A stretch of 64,000 bases of DNA from JAJRPT01 sp965661945 (GTDB lineage: Bacteria; Bacteroidota; Ignavibacteria; Kapaibacteriales; UBA2268): positions 113,643 to 177,642 of the forward strand of contig CBFIFP010000005.1 in the NCBI GenBank assembly GCA_965661945.1, written 5' to 3'. Positions 53,149 to 62,634 of this stretch are shown piece by piece. The notes under the pieces were generated by a model. That model was not told the origin of the DNA. It worked only from the letters and a program-made list of their open reading frames with translations, and did no database searches. Position 1 is the stretch's first letter. Each line of letters starts with the position of its first letter. The translations under genes and the position numbers were made by a program.

Positions 53149-55096
53149 CTATTTTTATTTCCCATTTTATTTGTTTTTCTTTACTTCTTAATTCAATTTT
53201 CTTAGTTTTAAACTCAATTCCATACTCGGGAGAATACCAAGCATCTTTAACTACATAATCACAATCGCAAATAAACTCAAACTTATCATCACCCAATTTT
53301 AAGACTAATATCTCTAAGTCAATTACTTCAACTTCGTGATGAAGATGAAATGACACAACTTTCTCTTCTTTTCTTGCTAATGATTCAATTCCTTTTAATC
53401 CTTCAATTCCCAAATCAATAAGTCTTTCGTACTCTTTTTTATAACTCCTATGCCTTGTTTTTACTCTCTCGTTATTAGCAAATACTATTTCTGCTTTAGT
53501 TTTGTTACCATAAAGCCAAAATAAATCATCTTTTTCATTTTGCAAAAATAGGTCTTGTTCCTTACCTATATCTAAAACATTATGTTGGCGAACAGACCTA
53601 TAATAATTTCTTTTTTTCCAGTTGGATGTATAAAAAGCAGAACCCAAATCTACAATCAATGGTTTTGAGTTGAAATATAATTCAAAACTACATTTATCGT
53701 TATGAGAGTGTCCACCTTTAAAAACCTGTCCTTTTCCTCCAGCAAATAAAATCAAATCAAAATCTCTTGTCGAACTTCTCGAAATACCAAAGTAATTGCC
53801 CAAAAAATATGTTTGATTCTTAAATAGTAATTTGTTTATGACTTGATTAAACTCAGCAAATTCAATATCTTTTTTTTCATCTTCAAATTTATCTAGTAAA
53901 AATATCAAATTTGCTCTTTTATTCTCATAACTCATCAAATCAATCACAACCCCAGAGTCATTATCTCCTATATTTGGAACTTCTCCTCCGATTAAAAAAT
54001 TAATCGTAAATTCAATAATATTTACAATTCTATTTCTTAATTTGACATCAAATTCTAATTCATCTTCTTTCTTAATTTTTTCTGAATTGAAACTATTCAC
54101 CTTTTCTAAAAAGTATAAGCTCATTAACAACATCTCTGTTGTTAGAAAATGATATGGTATAGACGCTTCAAAATTTCCACCATCTTCTAAAAATTGGTAC
54201 ATTATCTCATTTGAAAAACTATCTACAGCAAAATTAAAAATCTCTTCTGATTTTAATTTCACCTCGCTTTCTTCAAAATTAAAATATGTATATATGATGA
54301 TTAGTCCCATTAAATTAGCAAAATAATGATTTCCCCTCAAACCATCATTAAACTCTAAATTATTATAAATATAAATGAAATGATTGAGTATTAATTGTGA
54401 AAAAATATCTTGAAATTCTTTGCTAAAAATCGCACCATTGCTAACAAAAATATCATAAGAAATTAAGTAATTAACAGCCCTAATTGCAACATCCATCGAG
54501 GTTTGCCATTGAGTACCAAACCCTATAGGATTATTTTCTGTAAAATCATTTACTCTGTTGACATAAAAATCACAAATTTGTAATTTTTCTTTTTCATTGC
54601 TTATTGAAAAAAATATAGCAAGATTAACCAAATCTTGTTGCCTGCCTAATTCCCAAGGATATTTTATTTCCGCTCCAATATACTTCCTTAGTGATTTATT
54701 CTTTTCATTCTCCCCAATTCCATAAATAATATCTTTTGATTTAGTGTTAACATCCCATTCAAAACCTGAAAGCTGATCCTTTTGCCAATTTATTTTTTTA
54801 TAATCATTAGTATTCCCATAGGTAACATCAACATATTCATTAGTAAATATTTTAAATTTATTATTTAAAGCGTTATCCGCAGTATTTTCTATAAAAACAC
54901 TATATCTTTCAAAAAAATCTTTGGAGATTTTATACATACCGCTTTTAATACTTAAACCACTTGTAGATAGCAATGCAATACTATCAAGTTCGCTTTTTTT
55001 AGCAAACTTCTTCTTTATTTTTCTCCAAAGAATATCCCATGGAGTATTAAAAACTTTATATATGGTTGATAAATTTTTCAAAATAAAAACAAACAA
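53138..55096 (-). CDS. Heparinase II/III-family protein
   Basis: 652 residues. The helical toroid N-terminal half (NPIGFGTQWQTSMDVAIRAVNYL, DGLRGNHYFANLMGLIIIYTYF, DGGNFEASIPYHFLTTEMLL, GDNDSG) is followed by the C-terminal beta-sandwich with the signature GGHSHNDKCSFELYFNSKPLIVDLGS, in which His and Asn act in uronate lyase catalysis. No Sec signal peptide is obvious. Many members lie in capsule or exopolysaccharide loci next to Wzx, as here, and may trim or modify glycan rather than digest food polysaccharide. First gene of a minus-strand operon. Confidence 0.87.
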   Translation of the reverse strand: MFVFILKNLSTIYKVFNTPWDILWRKIKKKFAKKSELDSIALLSTSGLSIKSGMYKISKDFFERYSVFIENTADNALNNKFKIFTNEYVDVTYGNTNDYKKINWQKDQLSGFEWDVNTKSKDIIYGIGENEKNKSLRKYIGAEIKYPWELGRQQDLVNLAIFFSISNEKEKLQICDFYVNRVNDFTENNPIGFGTQWQTSMDVAIRAVNYLISYDIFVSNGAIFSKEFQDIFSQLILNHFIYIYNNLEFNDGLRGNHYFANLMGLIIIYTYFNFEESEVKLKSEEIFNFAVDSFSNEIMYQFLEDGGNFEASIPYHFLTTEMLLMSLYFLEKVNSFNSEKIKKEDELEFDVKLRNRIVNIIEFTINFLIGGEVPNIGDNDSGVVIDLMSYENKRANLIFLLDKFEDEKKDIEFAEFNQVINKLLFKNQTYFLGNYFGISRSSTRDFDLILFAGGKGQVFKGGHSHNDKCSFELYFNSKPLIVDLGSAFYTSNWKKRNYYRSVRQHNVLDIGKEQDLFLQNEKDDLFWLYGNKTKAEIVFANNERVKTRHRSYKKEYERLIDLGIEGLKGIESLARKEEKVVSFHLHHEVEVIDLEILVLKLGDDKFEFICDCDYVVKDAWYSPEYGIEFKTKKIELRSKEKQIKWEIKIVEY

Positions 55097-55155
55097 TTTT
55101 TAAATAAATTCGTCATAAACTCAAAATTACAAATTTAATCTTGAAAGGAAAACTA

Positions 55156-55347
55156 ATGGATGTAAAAATATCTCAAAGCACAAATCCCAACGACTACGAA
55201 GTACTTGTAAGAAAACAGGGTAACAGCAATTATTCTTCTTACTGCCCACAAATAAATCTTATGCTTACAGGAACAGAACACGTTGAAGTGCAAAAAGCTA
55301 TGGAAGAAAAAGTCCTACAACACATACAACAGCTTTCAAAAAACTAA
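55156..55347 (+). CDS. Small conserved-looking protein, unknown
   Basis: 63 residues from ATG 55156 (ribosome site aaagga eight bases before); the frame also has a TTG at 55141. Sequence MDVKISQSTNPNDYEVLVRK, then SNYSSYCPQINLMLTGTEHV, resembles a small HicB-like/UPF fold that starts with beta strands and ends with a helix, but no HicA toxin is nearby. The stop overlaps the start of the CPBP protease gene (TAATG), so the two are coupled. Confidence 0.6.
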   Translation: MDVKISQSTNPNDYEVLVRKQGNSNYSSYCPQINLMLTGTEHVEVQKAMEEKVLQHIQQLSKN

Positions 55348-56138
55348 TGAAGTTTATTCATAAGTCATATTTTAAAATACCGGTATTTACAGTTTTAGTA
55401 ATTGCCGGTGTTTTTTTTTTAGATTACAACCCACTATTTGATTTAAATTATTATATTTCTGAATTAATTTCAATAATATACGTTGTTTTATTATCGTTGT
55501 TTATTATTAATTATAGATTTACCAATTCATTAACAGAAATCGGATTAGTTTATAATAACAAATCATCAAAGTATATATCATCTTACACTTTTTATGCTAT
55601 AGTTTCAATGTTAATTCTAACCTTTTTTAACTTTGTTTTTGGTGGAATAACAACCTATAACACTATTTCAATTGATATTCTTAACTTTGGATTAGTAACT
55701 CTAATTATTCAATCAGCTTTAGAAGAAATTGTCTTTAGAGGTGTAATCTTAAAATCAATTATGAATGACACTAAAGAAATTTATGCAATTATTATCTCTT
55801 CAATTTTGTTTTCAATAGTTCATGGTTATAATCCATATATTGATGTTATTAGTTTAATAAATATTTTTCTTGCGGGAGTTTTACTTGGTTATATTTATGT
55901 CAGAACTAACTCATTGCTTCCTGCGATTGCCTTTCACATAACTTGGAACTTCACTCAAGGAATAGTTTTAGGAGTCCCTACCAGTGGGTATGACTATCCT
56001 TACACAATATTAACTACTTCTATGTCAGATACATTAATAAGTTCACTTTTTATTGGTACAAATTTCGGTTATGAATCTGGGATTATTTGCTTGGTATTAT
56101 TAATACTTATGATTTTGCAGTTAAACTCAAAAAAATAA
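55347..56138 (+). CDS. CPBP-family intramembrane protease
   Basis: 263 residues, about eight membrane helices. CPBP/Abi motifs are EEIVFRGVILKSI (catalytic Glu-Glu and Arg), SSILFSIVHGYNP (His) and the C-terminal AIAFHITWNFTQGI (His, Asn). Relatives of Rce1 glutamic proteases; many bacterial members act in bacteriocin immunity or membrane-protein processing. Coupled to the small upstream gene by a one-base overlap. Confidence 0.88.
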   Translation: MKFIHKSYFKIPVFTVLVIAGVFFLDYNPLFDLNYYISELISIIYVVLLSLFIINYRFTNSLTEIGLVYNNKSSKYISSYTFYAIVSMLILTFFNFVFGGITTYNTISIDILNFGLVTLIIQSALEEIVFRGVILKSIMNDTKEIYAIIISSILFSIVHGYNPYIDVISLINIFLAGVLLGYIYVRTNSLLPAIAFHITWNFTQGIVLGVPTSGYDYPYTILTTSMSDTLISSLFIGTNFGYESGIICLVLLILMILQLNSKK

Positions 56139-56450
56139 ATTTAATTACAAGTAAAAGTAAAAATAATTTCCAAATTTATTGCATATCACCGCACCACCTG
56201 AAATTTGTAGGTAAAGATTACTTGCCCACTCTTGGATATTTACAAGATGTAGGTGCCGGTGGGGTGGGCATTTAGGTTTAGTTCTTAGGGGAGATGGGGG
56301 GATTTTACTACACTGCTGCGAGATTATGCGATACTTCATTCCTGTAACTTCTTCGCTGATTAAGATGAACGGGTTGCGATTATTAATCCACCAGCTATAG
56401 CTGGTGGATATTAAATATTGAAGTGTAATTTTAGGTTATCTAAATATAAT
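56139..56450. other. Gene-free stretch with inverted repeats
   Basis: No supported gene. It contains tgcccac (56223-56229) paired with gtgggca near 56265-56271, G-rich text between them, and the perfect palindrome at 56386-56409. It looks like an accumulation of degenerate intergenic repeats, including gatgtaggtgccggtgg. The convergent CPBP and aspS genes may both end within it. Confidence 0.5.
56386..56409. repeat. Perfect 24-bp palindrome
   Basis: Left half atccaccagcta, right half its exact reverse complement, no T tract. Likely a dispersed palindromic repeat; as RNA it would form a strong hairpin at the aspS 3' side. Confidence 0.65.
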
Positions 56451-58217
56451 TTATTTTAATAGACTCAATCCAAGTTCAGCAAGTTGGACTTCATCTACAT
56501 TTGATGGTGAGCCGTCCATTAGCGATAATCCAGATGTTGTCTTTGGAAATGCAATTACATCTCTAATGTTTTCTGTGCCTGAAAGTAACATTACTAACCT
56601 ATCTAAACCGAAAGCAATTCCTCCGTGTGGGGGAGCTCCGTATTTTAAGGCATCGAGTAAAAATCCGAATTTATCTTTTGCTTGCTCTTCGCTTAATCCA
56701 AGCAATGAAAACATTTTACTCTGAACTTCGCTGTTGTGTATTCTGATTGACCCACCACCAACTTCATGTCCGTTGATTACCATATCGTGAGCTAATGCTC
56801 TTGCTTTGTGGTATTCTCCTTCAAGTAAGTCCAAATCTTCGGGGTGAGGAGATGTAAAAGGGTGGTGCATAGAGTAAACATCGCCAGTTTCTTCATCTTT
56901 TTCAAAAAGTGGAAAATCAACTACCCACAAAAAGTTGAATTGGTCTTTTACTTGGTCTAAAATTCCTTCGTCTTTAGCAATTTTAAGACGTAATGCCCCT
57001 TGAATTGTGTTTGCTTTAGTCCAAGTATCAGAAGATATTAGTAGCAAATCGCCTTCTTCTAATTTTGTGGTAGAAATAATATCTTTCATTTCTTTTTCTG
57101 ATAAGAATTTTGAAATTGGGGATTTTATCTCACCATCCTGAAGTTTGACCCAAGCAAGTCCTTTTGCTCCATATTTTTTTGCAAATTCAGTTAATTCATC
57201 AAGTTGTTTACGAGAATATTTCGCACAAGCTTTAGCATTTATAGCAACTATTTCGCCATCTGCTTCAATTACATTTTTAAATACAGCAAATTCAGTACTT
57301 TCTAATAAATGTTTTATGGGAATTAATTCCATTTCAAATCTTATGTCAGGTTTATCAGAGCCATATCTTGACATAGCTTCTTTGTAAGATAATCTTTTAA
57401 ATGGAGTTGGAACATCGTAATTAATAACTTTTTTCCAGAGGACTTTTATAAACTGCTCATTCAAATCAATAATATCATCTTGATTGATAAATGACATTTC
57501 AATATCAATTTGAGTAAATTCGGGCTGCCTGTCTGAGCGTAAGTCTTCATCTCTGAAACACTTTACTATTTGCATATATCTGTCATAATTAGAAATCATC
57601 AAGATTTGCTTAAATATTTGGGGAGATTGCGGCAGAGCGTAAAACCTTCCCTTGTTTATTCTACTTGGCACTAAAAAGTCCCTAGCACCTTCTGGGGTAG
57701 ATTTCATTAATACTGGTGTTTCAATTTCAATAAAATTATTATCATAAAAATAATCGTGAGTAATTTTATAAACTTCATTTCTAACAAGCATTTTACTAAG
57801 AATTTTATTTCTTCTTAGGTCTAAATATCTATATTTTAGACGCAACTCTTCGCTTGCTTCGTTATCACCAGAAATATCAAAAGGAGGAAGTTCTGCTTTA
57901 TTTATAATTTGAATATCAGAGCATAAAACTTCAATTAATCCTGTAGGGATATTAGGATTAGGGTTTTCTCTTTTTCTAACAATTCCTTTAATTGCAATCA
58001 CATATTCGCTTTTTACTTCTAATGCAATATCAGCGGCAGTTTTATTGTTTTCACATTCGATAACTACTTGAGTAATTCCATATCTATCTCTCAAATCAAT
58101 AAAAACAAGTGAGCCCAAATCTCTTTTGCCATTCACCCAGCCATTTAAAATAATTTCAACGCCTTCATTTTCAACTCTTAATTCACCACAAGTATTAGTT
58201 CTTTTTAAAAAATTCAT
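56451..58217 (-). CDS. aspS: Aspartyl-tRNA synthetase
   Basis: 588 residues from ATG 58217; an upstream in-frame ATG at 58244 overlaps the promoter. An N-terminal OB fold (GWVNGKRDLGSLVFIDLRDR) is followed by class II motif 2 FRDEDLRSDRQPEFTQIDIE, the bacterial GAD insertion domain, and motif 3 GIAFGLDRLVMLLSG. It charges tRNA-Asp; the bacterial-type form with a GAD insert can be discriminating or non-discriminating. Transcribed alone from the promoter at 58244-58273. Confidence 0.96.
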   Translation of the reverse strand: MNFLKRTNTCGELRVENEGVEIILNGWVNGKRDLGSLVFIDLRDRYGITQVVIECENNKTAADIALEVKSEYVIAIKGIVRKRENPNPNIPTGLIEVLCSDIQIINKAELPPFDISGDNEASEELRLKYRYLDLRRNKILSKMLVRNEVYKITHDYFYDNNFIEIETPVLMKSTPEGARDFLVPSRINKGRFYALPQSPQIFKQILMISNYDRYMQIVKCFRDEDLRSDRQPEFTQIDIEMSFINQDDIIDLNEQFIKVLWKKVINYDVPTPFKRLSYKEAMSRYGSDKPDIRFEMELIPIKHLLESTEFAVFKNVIEADGEIVAINAKACAKYSRKQLDELTEFAKKYGAKGLAWVKLQDGEIKSPISKFLSEKEMKDIISTTKLEEGDLLLISSDTWTKANTIQGALRLKIAKDEGILDQVKDQFNFLWVVDFPLFEKDEETGDVYSMHHPFTSPHPEDLDLLEGEYHKARALAHDMVINGHEVGGGSIRIHNSEVQSKMFSLLGLSEEQAKDKFGFLLDALKYGAPPHGGIAFGLDRLVMLLSGTENIRDVIAFPKTTSGLSLMDGSPSNVDEVQLAELGLSLLK

Positions 58218-58243
58218 TTTATCCTTTTTCAATATATATTTCA

Positions 58244-58273
58244 CAAAATTAAGGTAAATTTATTAATATTCAA
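58244..58273 (-). promoter_or_regulatory. Bacteroidota-type promoter of aspS
   Basis: On the minus strand TTG (58271-58273), a 19-base spacer and TAATTTTG (58244-58251). The leader is about 20 bases with an aaagga ribosome site, which supports the ATG at 58217 as the start. Confidence 0.75.
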
Positions 58274-58376
58274 TATGCTTTTTAAATAATTAAATTTCTA
58301 ACATAACATTAAATTAACATAATATTTATAATCTCTTAACTTTGGGATTGTAATTTTGCTTTATATACTTTTAAAA

Positions 58377-60125
58377 ATGAAAAAAATAGATTTAAAAAAT
58401 ATAATTAAGGAAAAAAATCCACAATTTATGAATAAATATCCGCAATTTATTCAAAGGATTATAATATATATAATTAATATATTTTTTAGAGAAGAAGATA
58501 TAAATAACTATATAGAAATTCTAAAAGATAAAAATAATTTTGATTTTATTGACTCGCTTTTTGATTTATTAGACTTCTCTTACTTTGTTTCAAGTAAGGA
58601 AAAACAAAGAATACCTTCAGAAGGACGATTAATTATAATTGCAAATCATCCCTTAGGTGCTTTAGATGGTCTTGCTCTTATAAAAATGATTAGCGAAATA
58701 AGACAAGACGTTTGTGTTGTAGCAAATGATTTAATTTTAAATATTGAAAATATAAAAAATTTAATAATTCCAATAAACTATTACTCATATAGAGATAGAA
58801 AGTCTAATTATGCAAAAATAGATGAAGCAATTAAAAATGAAAAAGTAGTTATTTTATTCCCTTCTCAAAATGTCTCAAGGTTAGGATGGACTGGTATAAA
58901 AGATGGATTTTGGAAAAAAGGTGCAGTTAAATTAGCTTCACTTTATCAAGTGCCTATTTTACCAATTTTTATTAATGGAAGAAACTCGTTATTTTTCTAT
59001 TTTGTATCATTTTTTAGTGAAAGAATTTCTGGCTTTTTGCTACCAAACGAAGTATTTAATAAAAGACGAAAAGATATTACTTTAAATATAGGGAAAATAA
59101 TTCCGAGTAATACTTTCAAAAATAAAAGTATTAATCTGGCAACTCAAACTAAGTTACTCAAAAAGCATTTTTACCAAGTATTTAATAATAAAAAAGGTGT
59201 TTTCTTGACAGAAAATACAATTATTCATCCAATTTCAAAAAAACAATTGAAATTTGAACTTGCTCAAAATCATATACTTGGAAAAACAACAGATAATAAA
59301 AGAATATATTTAATTGATGCAGAATTGAGCCCTAATTTACTTAAAGAAATAGGACGACTAAGAGAATTAACCTTTAGAAAAGTAGGCGAAGGCACAGGGA
59401 AAGTTGTAGATTTGGATAAATATGATAAGATTTATAAACATATTGTACTATGGGACGAGGAAAATCTTGAAATTGTTGGTTCTTATAGGTTAGGCATAGT
59501 TGGGGATATTATCAAAAATTATGGTTTAAAAAAGATTTATAACAGCGAATTATTTACTTTTTACGATGATTTTATTCCAATTTTAAATAAATCTGTTGAG
59601 TTGGGAAGGTCATTTGTGCAGATAAGATATTGGGGAACTAATGCTTTGGATTATTTATGGCAAGGAATTGGCGCTTACCTTTCAGATAATCCGAATATTA
59701 AATATCTCTGGGGAGCTGTTAGCATTAGTGATACTTTCCAAAATGATGCAAAATCTATGATAGTTTATTATCATAAAAAATGGTTTAACCAAGATAAAAG
59801 ATACGCAACAGCAATAAATCAGTTTAAATTATCGGAGAGCGAAATATATAATTATTCAAATATTTTTAATGGCAAAAACCACAATGAAGATTTTTTAATA
59901 CTCAAAAAAGCATTAAGAAACTACAATGTTACATGTCCTGTTTTGTTAAGAAAATATGTTGATATATGCGAGTATGGTGGAGCAAGTTTTTTAGATTTTG
60001 GCATCGATGAAGGGTTTGCAAATAGCATTGATTGTCTTATACTTGTTGATATACATAAACTTAAACCAGAATTTAAAAAGCGTTATTATAAAAATCACTC
60101 AGAAAGTAATTTACAATTGGCATAA
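58377..60125 (+). CDS. olsF: OlsF-like bifunctional ornithine/aminolipid acyltransferase
   Basis: 582 residues from ATG 58377; a TTG at 58356 is less likely. The N-terminal half is a PlsC/LPLAT acyltransferase with NHPLGALDGLAL (the HX4D motif), LFPSQNVSRLGWTG and PILPIFINGRNS. The C-terminal half from about residue 315 is a GNAT/OlsB-type N-acyltransferase (RLRELTFRKVGEGTGKVVDLD, VELGRSFVQIRYWGTNALDYLW). This fusion matches OlsF, in which the C-terminal part forms the amide and the N-terminal part adds the ester acyl chain, giving ornithine or related lipids of the outer membrane. Flavobacteria carry such enzymes. Monocistronic with its own terminator. Confidence 0.82.
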   Translation: MKKIDLKNIIKEKNPQFMNKYPQFIQRIIIYIINIFFREEDINNYIEILKDKNNFDFIDSLFDLLDFSYFVSSKEKQRIPSEGRLIIIANHPLGALDGLALIKMISEIRQDVCVVANDLILNIENIKNLIIPINYYSYRDRKSNYAKIDEAIKNEKVVILFPSQNVSRLGWTGIKDGFWKKGAVKLASLYQVPILPIFINGRNSLFFYFVSFFSERISGFLLPNEVFNKRRKDITLNIGKIIPSNTFKNKSINLATQTKLLKKHFYQVFNNKKGVFLTENTIIHPISKKQLKFELAQNHILGKTTDNKRIYLIDAELSPNLLKEIGRLRELTFRKVGEGTGKVVDLDKYDKIYKHIVLWDEENLEIVGSYRLGIVGDIIKNYGLKKIYNSELFTFYDDFIPILNKSVELGRSFVQIRYWGTNALDYLWQGIGAYLSDNPNIKYLWGAVSISDTFQNDAKSMIVYYHKKWFNQDKRYATAINQFKLSESEIYNYSNIFNGKNHNEDFLILKKALRNYNVTCPVLLRKYVDICEYGGASFLDFGIDEGFANSIDCLILVDIHKLKPEFKKRYYKNHSESNLQLA

Positions 60126-60156
60126 TTTAGTTCTTTCATATACTACCTCACAAAAA

Positions 60157-60184
60157 GCCCAGTTAATTCTGGGCATTTTTTTTT
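60157..60184 (+). terminator. Rho-independent terminator after olsF
   Basis: Stem gcccag / ctgggc with a six-base loop, then a nine-base T tract, 32 bases after the stop. Confidence 0.85.
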
Positions 60185-60252
60185 GATTCAATCTTTAGAT
60201 TAATTTTCGATTTTAAAATAAATTTAAAATTTAAAATTTAAATATTTAGTTT

Positions 60253-61398
60253 TTAAGATTTTATTTCCTCTGTTCCATCAGCGTGAAGAGCAAATCTACC
60301 TTTCTCCCTTGGATGAACATAATCATATTTATCCCAAGGCCATCCGCCAAATTTTGTTCTATGGAATTCATCAAAGGCATCACTAATTTCTTGCTTTGTG
60401 TTCATTACAAAGGGACCATATTGGATAACTGGCTCATTAATTGGTCTTCCTTGAAGAAGCAAAATACTAGTAACATTATCGCCAGCAACTAATTTAGTCT
60501 CAGTATCAGATTTTAATTCTACTGCATTATACTTTGGTATCTTAGTTCCATATATGTCTAAACCTTCACCTTCATAATAATAAATGGTTCTGTTTATACC
60601 ACTGCTTGCTTTAGGTAAAATAATTTCAGAATTTGGTTCCATCTTAAAATTCCAAACTGCAACTTCATTATTTAAATCAGCAGCCCAAGAATTTGGAGGA
60701 GGAGTTTGAGGTTTTATTTCATTATAATTACCAGCAATAATCTCTATTTTAATTTCTTTATTATTTTTATCTTTCAGAGTAAGGATAGGTATGTCTTCTT
60801 TCCATAACATTTTGAAATGTGGTGCAACTAATTTATCTTTTTTTGGCAAATTAAGCCATATCTGAAAAAGTTCCATTGGGTTAGTTTTATCTTTATTGAT
60901 AAGTGGGAACATCTCCGCATGTTGAAGACCCTTTCCTGCGGTCATCCACTGCACATCGCCGTCTCCATATCTTCCAGCAGCACCCATAGAATCAGAATGG
61001 TCAACCATTCCTTTTCTGACAACAGTTATAGTTTCAAATCCTCTATGAGGGTGACCAGGAAACCCAGGAACTGTTTTACCATGGTACATTCTGAAACCGT
61101 CTTTAATAATAAAATCATCACCTATACTTCTGCCTTGAAAATGAGACCTATCAGGTCCCATTTGATCATTTCCCTGAGGAAAATTATCTTCGTGATGAAC
61201 ACAAAATAAAAATGGGTCTGAAGTTTCCCACTGAAAACCAAGTGGTTTTATCTTGATAATTGGATTCATAATATTCTTTGATTTATTATATTCTTCTTTA
61301 ATTGTTTTAGATAAACTAGTATATGGAGTAGCAACGGCAGCTCCCAAAGCAATAAATGAACTTGTTAAAAATGTTCGCCTTTCAATTTTATCTTTCAT
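60253..61398 (-). CDS. Pirin-family protein with Tat signal peptide
   Basis: 381 residues, longer than typical pirins because of an exported N terminus: MKDKIERRTFLTSSFIALGAA has the twin-arginine RRTFLTSS motif and a hydrophobic stretch. The bicupin core has the metal-binding PGHPHRGFETITVV (two His) and GLQHAEMFP (His, Glu), and LFQIWLNLPKKDK. Pirins act as iron-containing quercetinase-like dioxygenases or redox-sensing proteins. A folded metalloprotein exported by Tat is consistent with periplasmic or surface action on a phenolic or unknown substrate. Confidence 0.88.
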   Translation of the reverse strand: MKDKIERRTFLTSSFIALGAAVATPYTSLSKTIKEEYNKSKNIMNPIIKIKPLGFQWETSDPFLFCVHHEDNFPQGNDQMGPDRSHFQGRSIGDDFIIKDGFRMYHGKTVPGFPGHPHRGFETITVVRKGMVDHSDSMGAAGRYGDGDVQWMTAGKGLQHAEMFPLINKDKTNPMELFQIWLNLPKKDKLVAPHFKMLWKEDIPILTLKDKNNKEIKIEIIAGNYNEIKPQTPPPNSWAADLNNEVAVWNFKMEPNSEIILPKASSGINRTIYYYEGEGLDIYGTKIPKYNAVELKSDTETKLVAGDNVTSILLLQGRPINEPVIQYGPFVMNTKQEISDAFDEFHRTKFGGWPWDKYDYVHPREKGRFALHADGTEEIKS

Positions 61399-61602
61399 AG
61401 CTTACCAATTTAATTATACTAATTTTACATTCTTGGAAATTAACGAATGAAATTAGAAAATATTACATCAAGTCAATAAAAAAGGTTAAAAACAAAAAAA
61501 TTTAAAAATTAAGGATTTAAAAAATTATATTTAGTGAAAATAAATTGAATAAATTTTATTTTACAAAAAATTATCCTTAATTTACCAAAAAAATAATACA
61601 AT

Positions 61603-62634
61603 ATGAAAATAATTGATTTAAGAAGCGATACAGTTACCAAACCAAGTAAAGAAATGCTAAATGCAATGATAAATTCTGAACTTGGCGATGATGTATATTT
61701 TGAAGACCCCACTGTTAATTTATTGCAACAGAAAGTTGCCAGTTTATTTGGTTTTGAAAATGCACTTTTCACGCCTACAGGGACAATGGCAAATCAGATT
61801 GCTTTGCTTGTTAATACTAACTCTGGAGATGAAATTATCTGCGAAAGTGATTCGCATATATTTTATTATGAGACTTCGGGACCATCTCTTTTGGCAAGAG
61901 TTCAAATTAAATGTATTAATTCTGAAATTGGAGAGATGCCAATAGATAATATTCAAAATGCTATTCGAGATGATATTTATTACCTACCAAAAACCTCTTT
62001 AATTTGCTTAGAAAACACTCATAATAGGCACGGTGGAACAATAATTTCTCAGGAGTATATTAAGAAAGTAAGGCAAGTTGCCGAAGAAAAGAAATTAAGA
62101 ATGCACTTAGATGGAGCTAGAATTTGGAACGCACATAAACAAACTCAAATTCCTTTGCAGCAAATGGTTGAGGGGTTTAATACTATTTCTGTTTGTTTTT
62201 CTAAAGGTCTGGGCGCTCCAGCTGGCTCAATGATTCTGGGTAGTAATGAGGATATAAAAAAAGCTCTAAAGTGGCGTAAGATTTTAGGTGGTGGTTTAAG
62301 GCAAGTTGGGCTTTTAGCTGGAGCTTGTCTTTATGCTATAGAACATAATCTTGATAAAGTTGGAATTGATAATGATAATGCAAAATATTTTGCAAATCAA
62401 TTACAAAACTCAAGTAAAATTCAATTTAATAAAAATCTTATACAAACTAATATAGTTACATTTAAAATTGATGATAAAATTAATCCTAATGATTTTGTAA
62501 CGAAATGTAAACATAAGGGTATATTACTAATGCATATTGGACAAAGTAAAATAAGAACTGTAACGCATCTAAATTTAGATAAAGAAATGCTAGCGTCAGC
62601 GGCGAAAACTATAAAAAGTATATTGGAAGAATAA
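61603..62634 (+). CDS. ltaE: Low-specificity L-threonine aldolase
   Basis: 343 residues. The PLP fold-type I start IDLRSDTVTKPSKEMLNAM, FEDPTVNLLQQKVASLFG, TPTGTMANQIAL, HLDGARIWNA (Asp that holds the PLP ring) and CFSKGLGAPAGSMILG with the Schiff-base Lys (about 204) are all threonine aldolase motifs. It splits L-threonine or allo-threonine into glycine and acetaldehyde. The stop overlaps the next start (TAATGA). Confidence 0.93.
   Translation: MKIIDLRSDTVTKPSKEMLNAMINSELGDDVYFEDPTVNLLQQKVASLFGFENALFTPTGTMANQIALLVNTNSGDEIICESDSHIFYYETSGPSLLARVQIKCINSEIGEMPIDNIQNAIRDDIYYLPKTSLICLENTHNRHGGTIISQEYIKKVRQVAEEKKLRMHLDGARIWNAHKQTQIPLQQMVEGFNTISVCFSKGLGAPAGSMILGSNEDIKKALKWRKILGGGLRQVGLLAGACLYAIEHNLDKVGIDNDNAKYFANQLQNSSKIQFNKNLIQTNIVTFKIDDKINPNDFVTKCKHKGILLMHIGQSKIRTVTHLNLDKEMLASAAKTIKSILEE

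Noticed and set aside
55156..55347. HicB-type antitoxin
   Set aside because: The start resembles HicB-like folds, but no HicA-like toxin lies next to it and it is coupled to a CPBP protease gene.
56145..56339. 64-residue minus-strand ORF between the CPBP and aspS genes
   Set aside because: Lies over inverted-repeat DNA, has odd composition (many Pro, Cys, His) and no ribosome site; probably chance.
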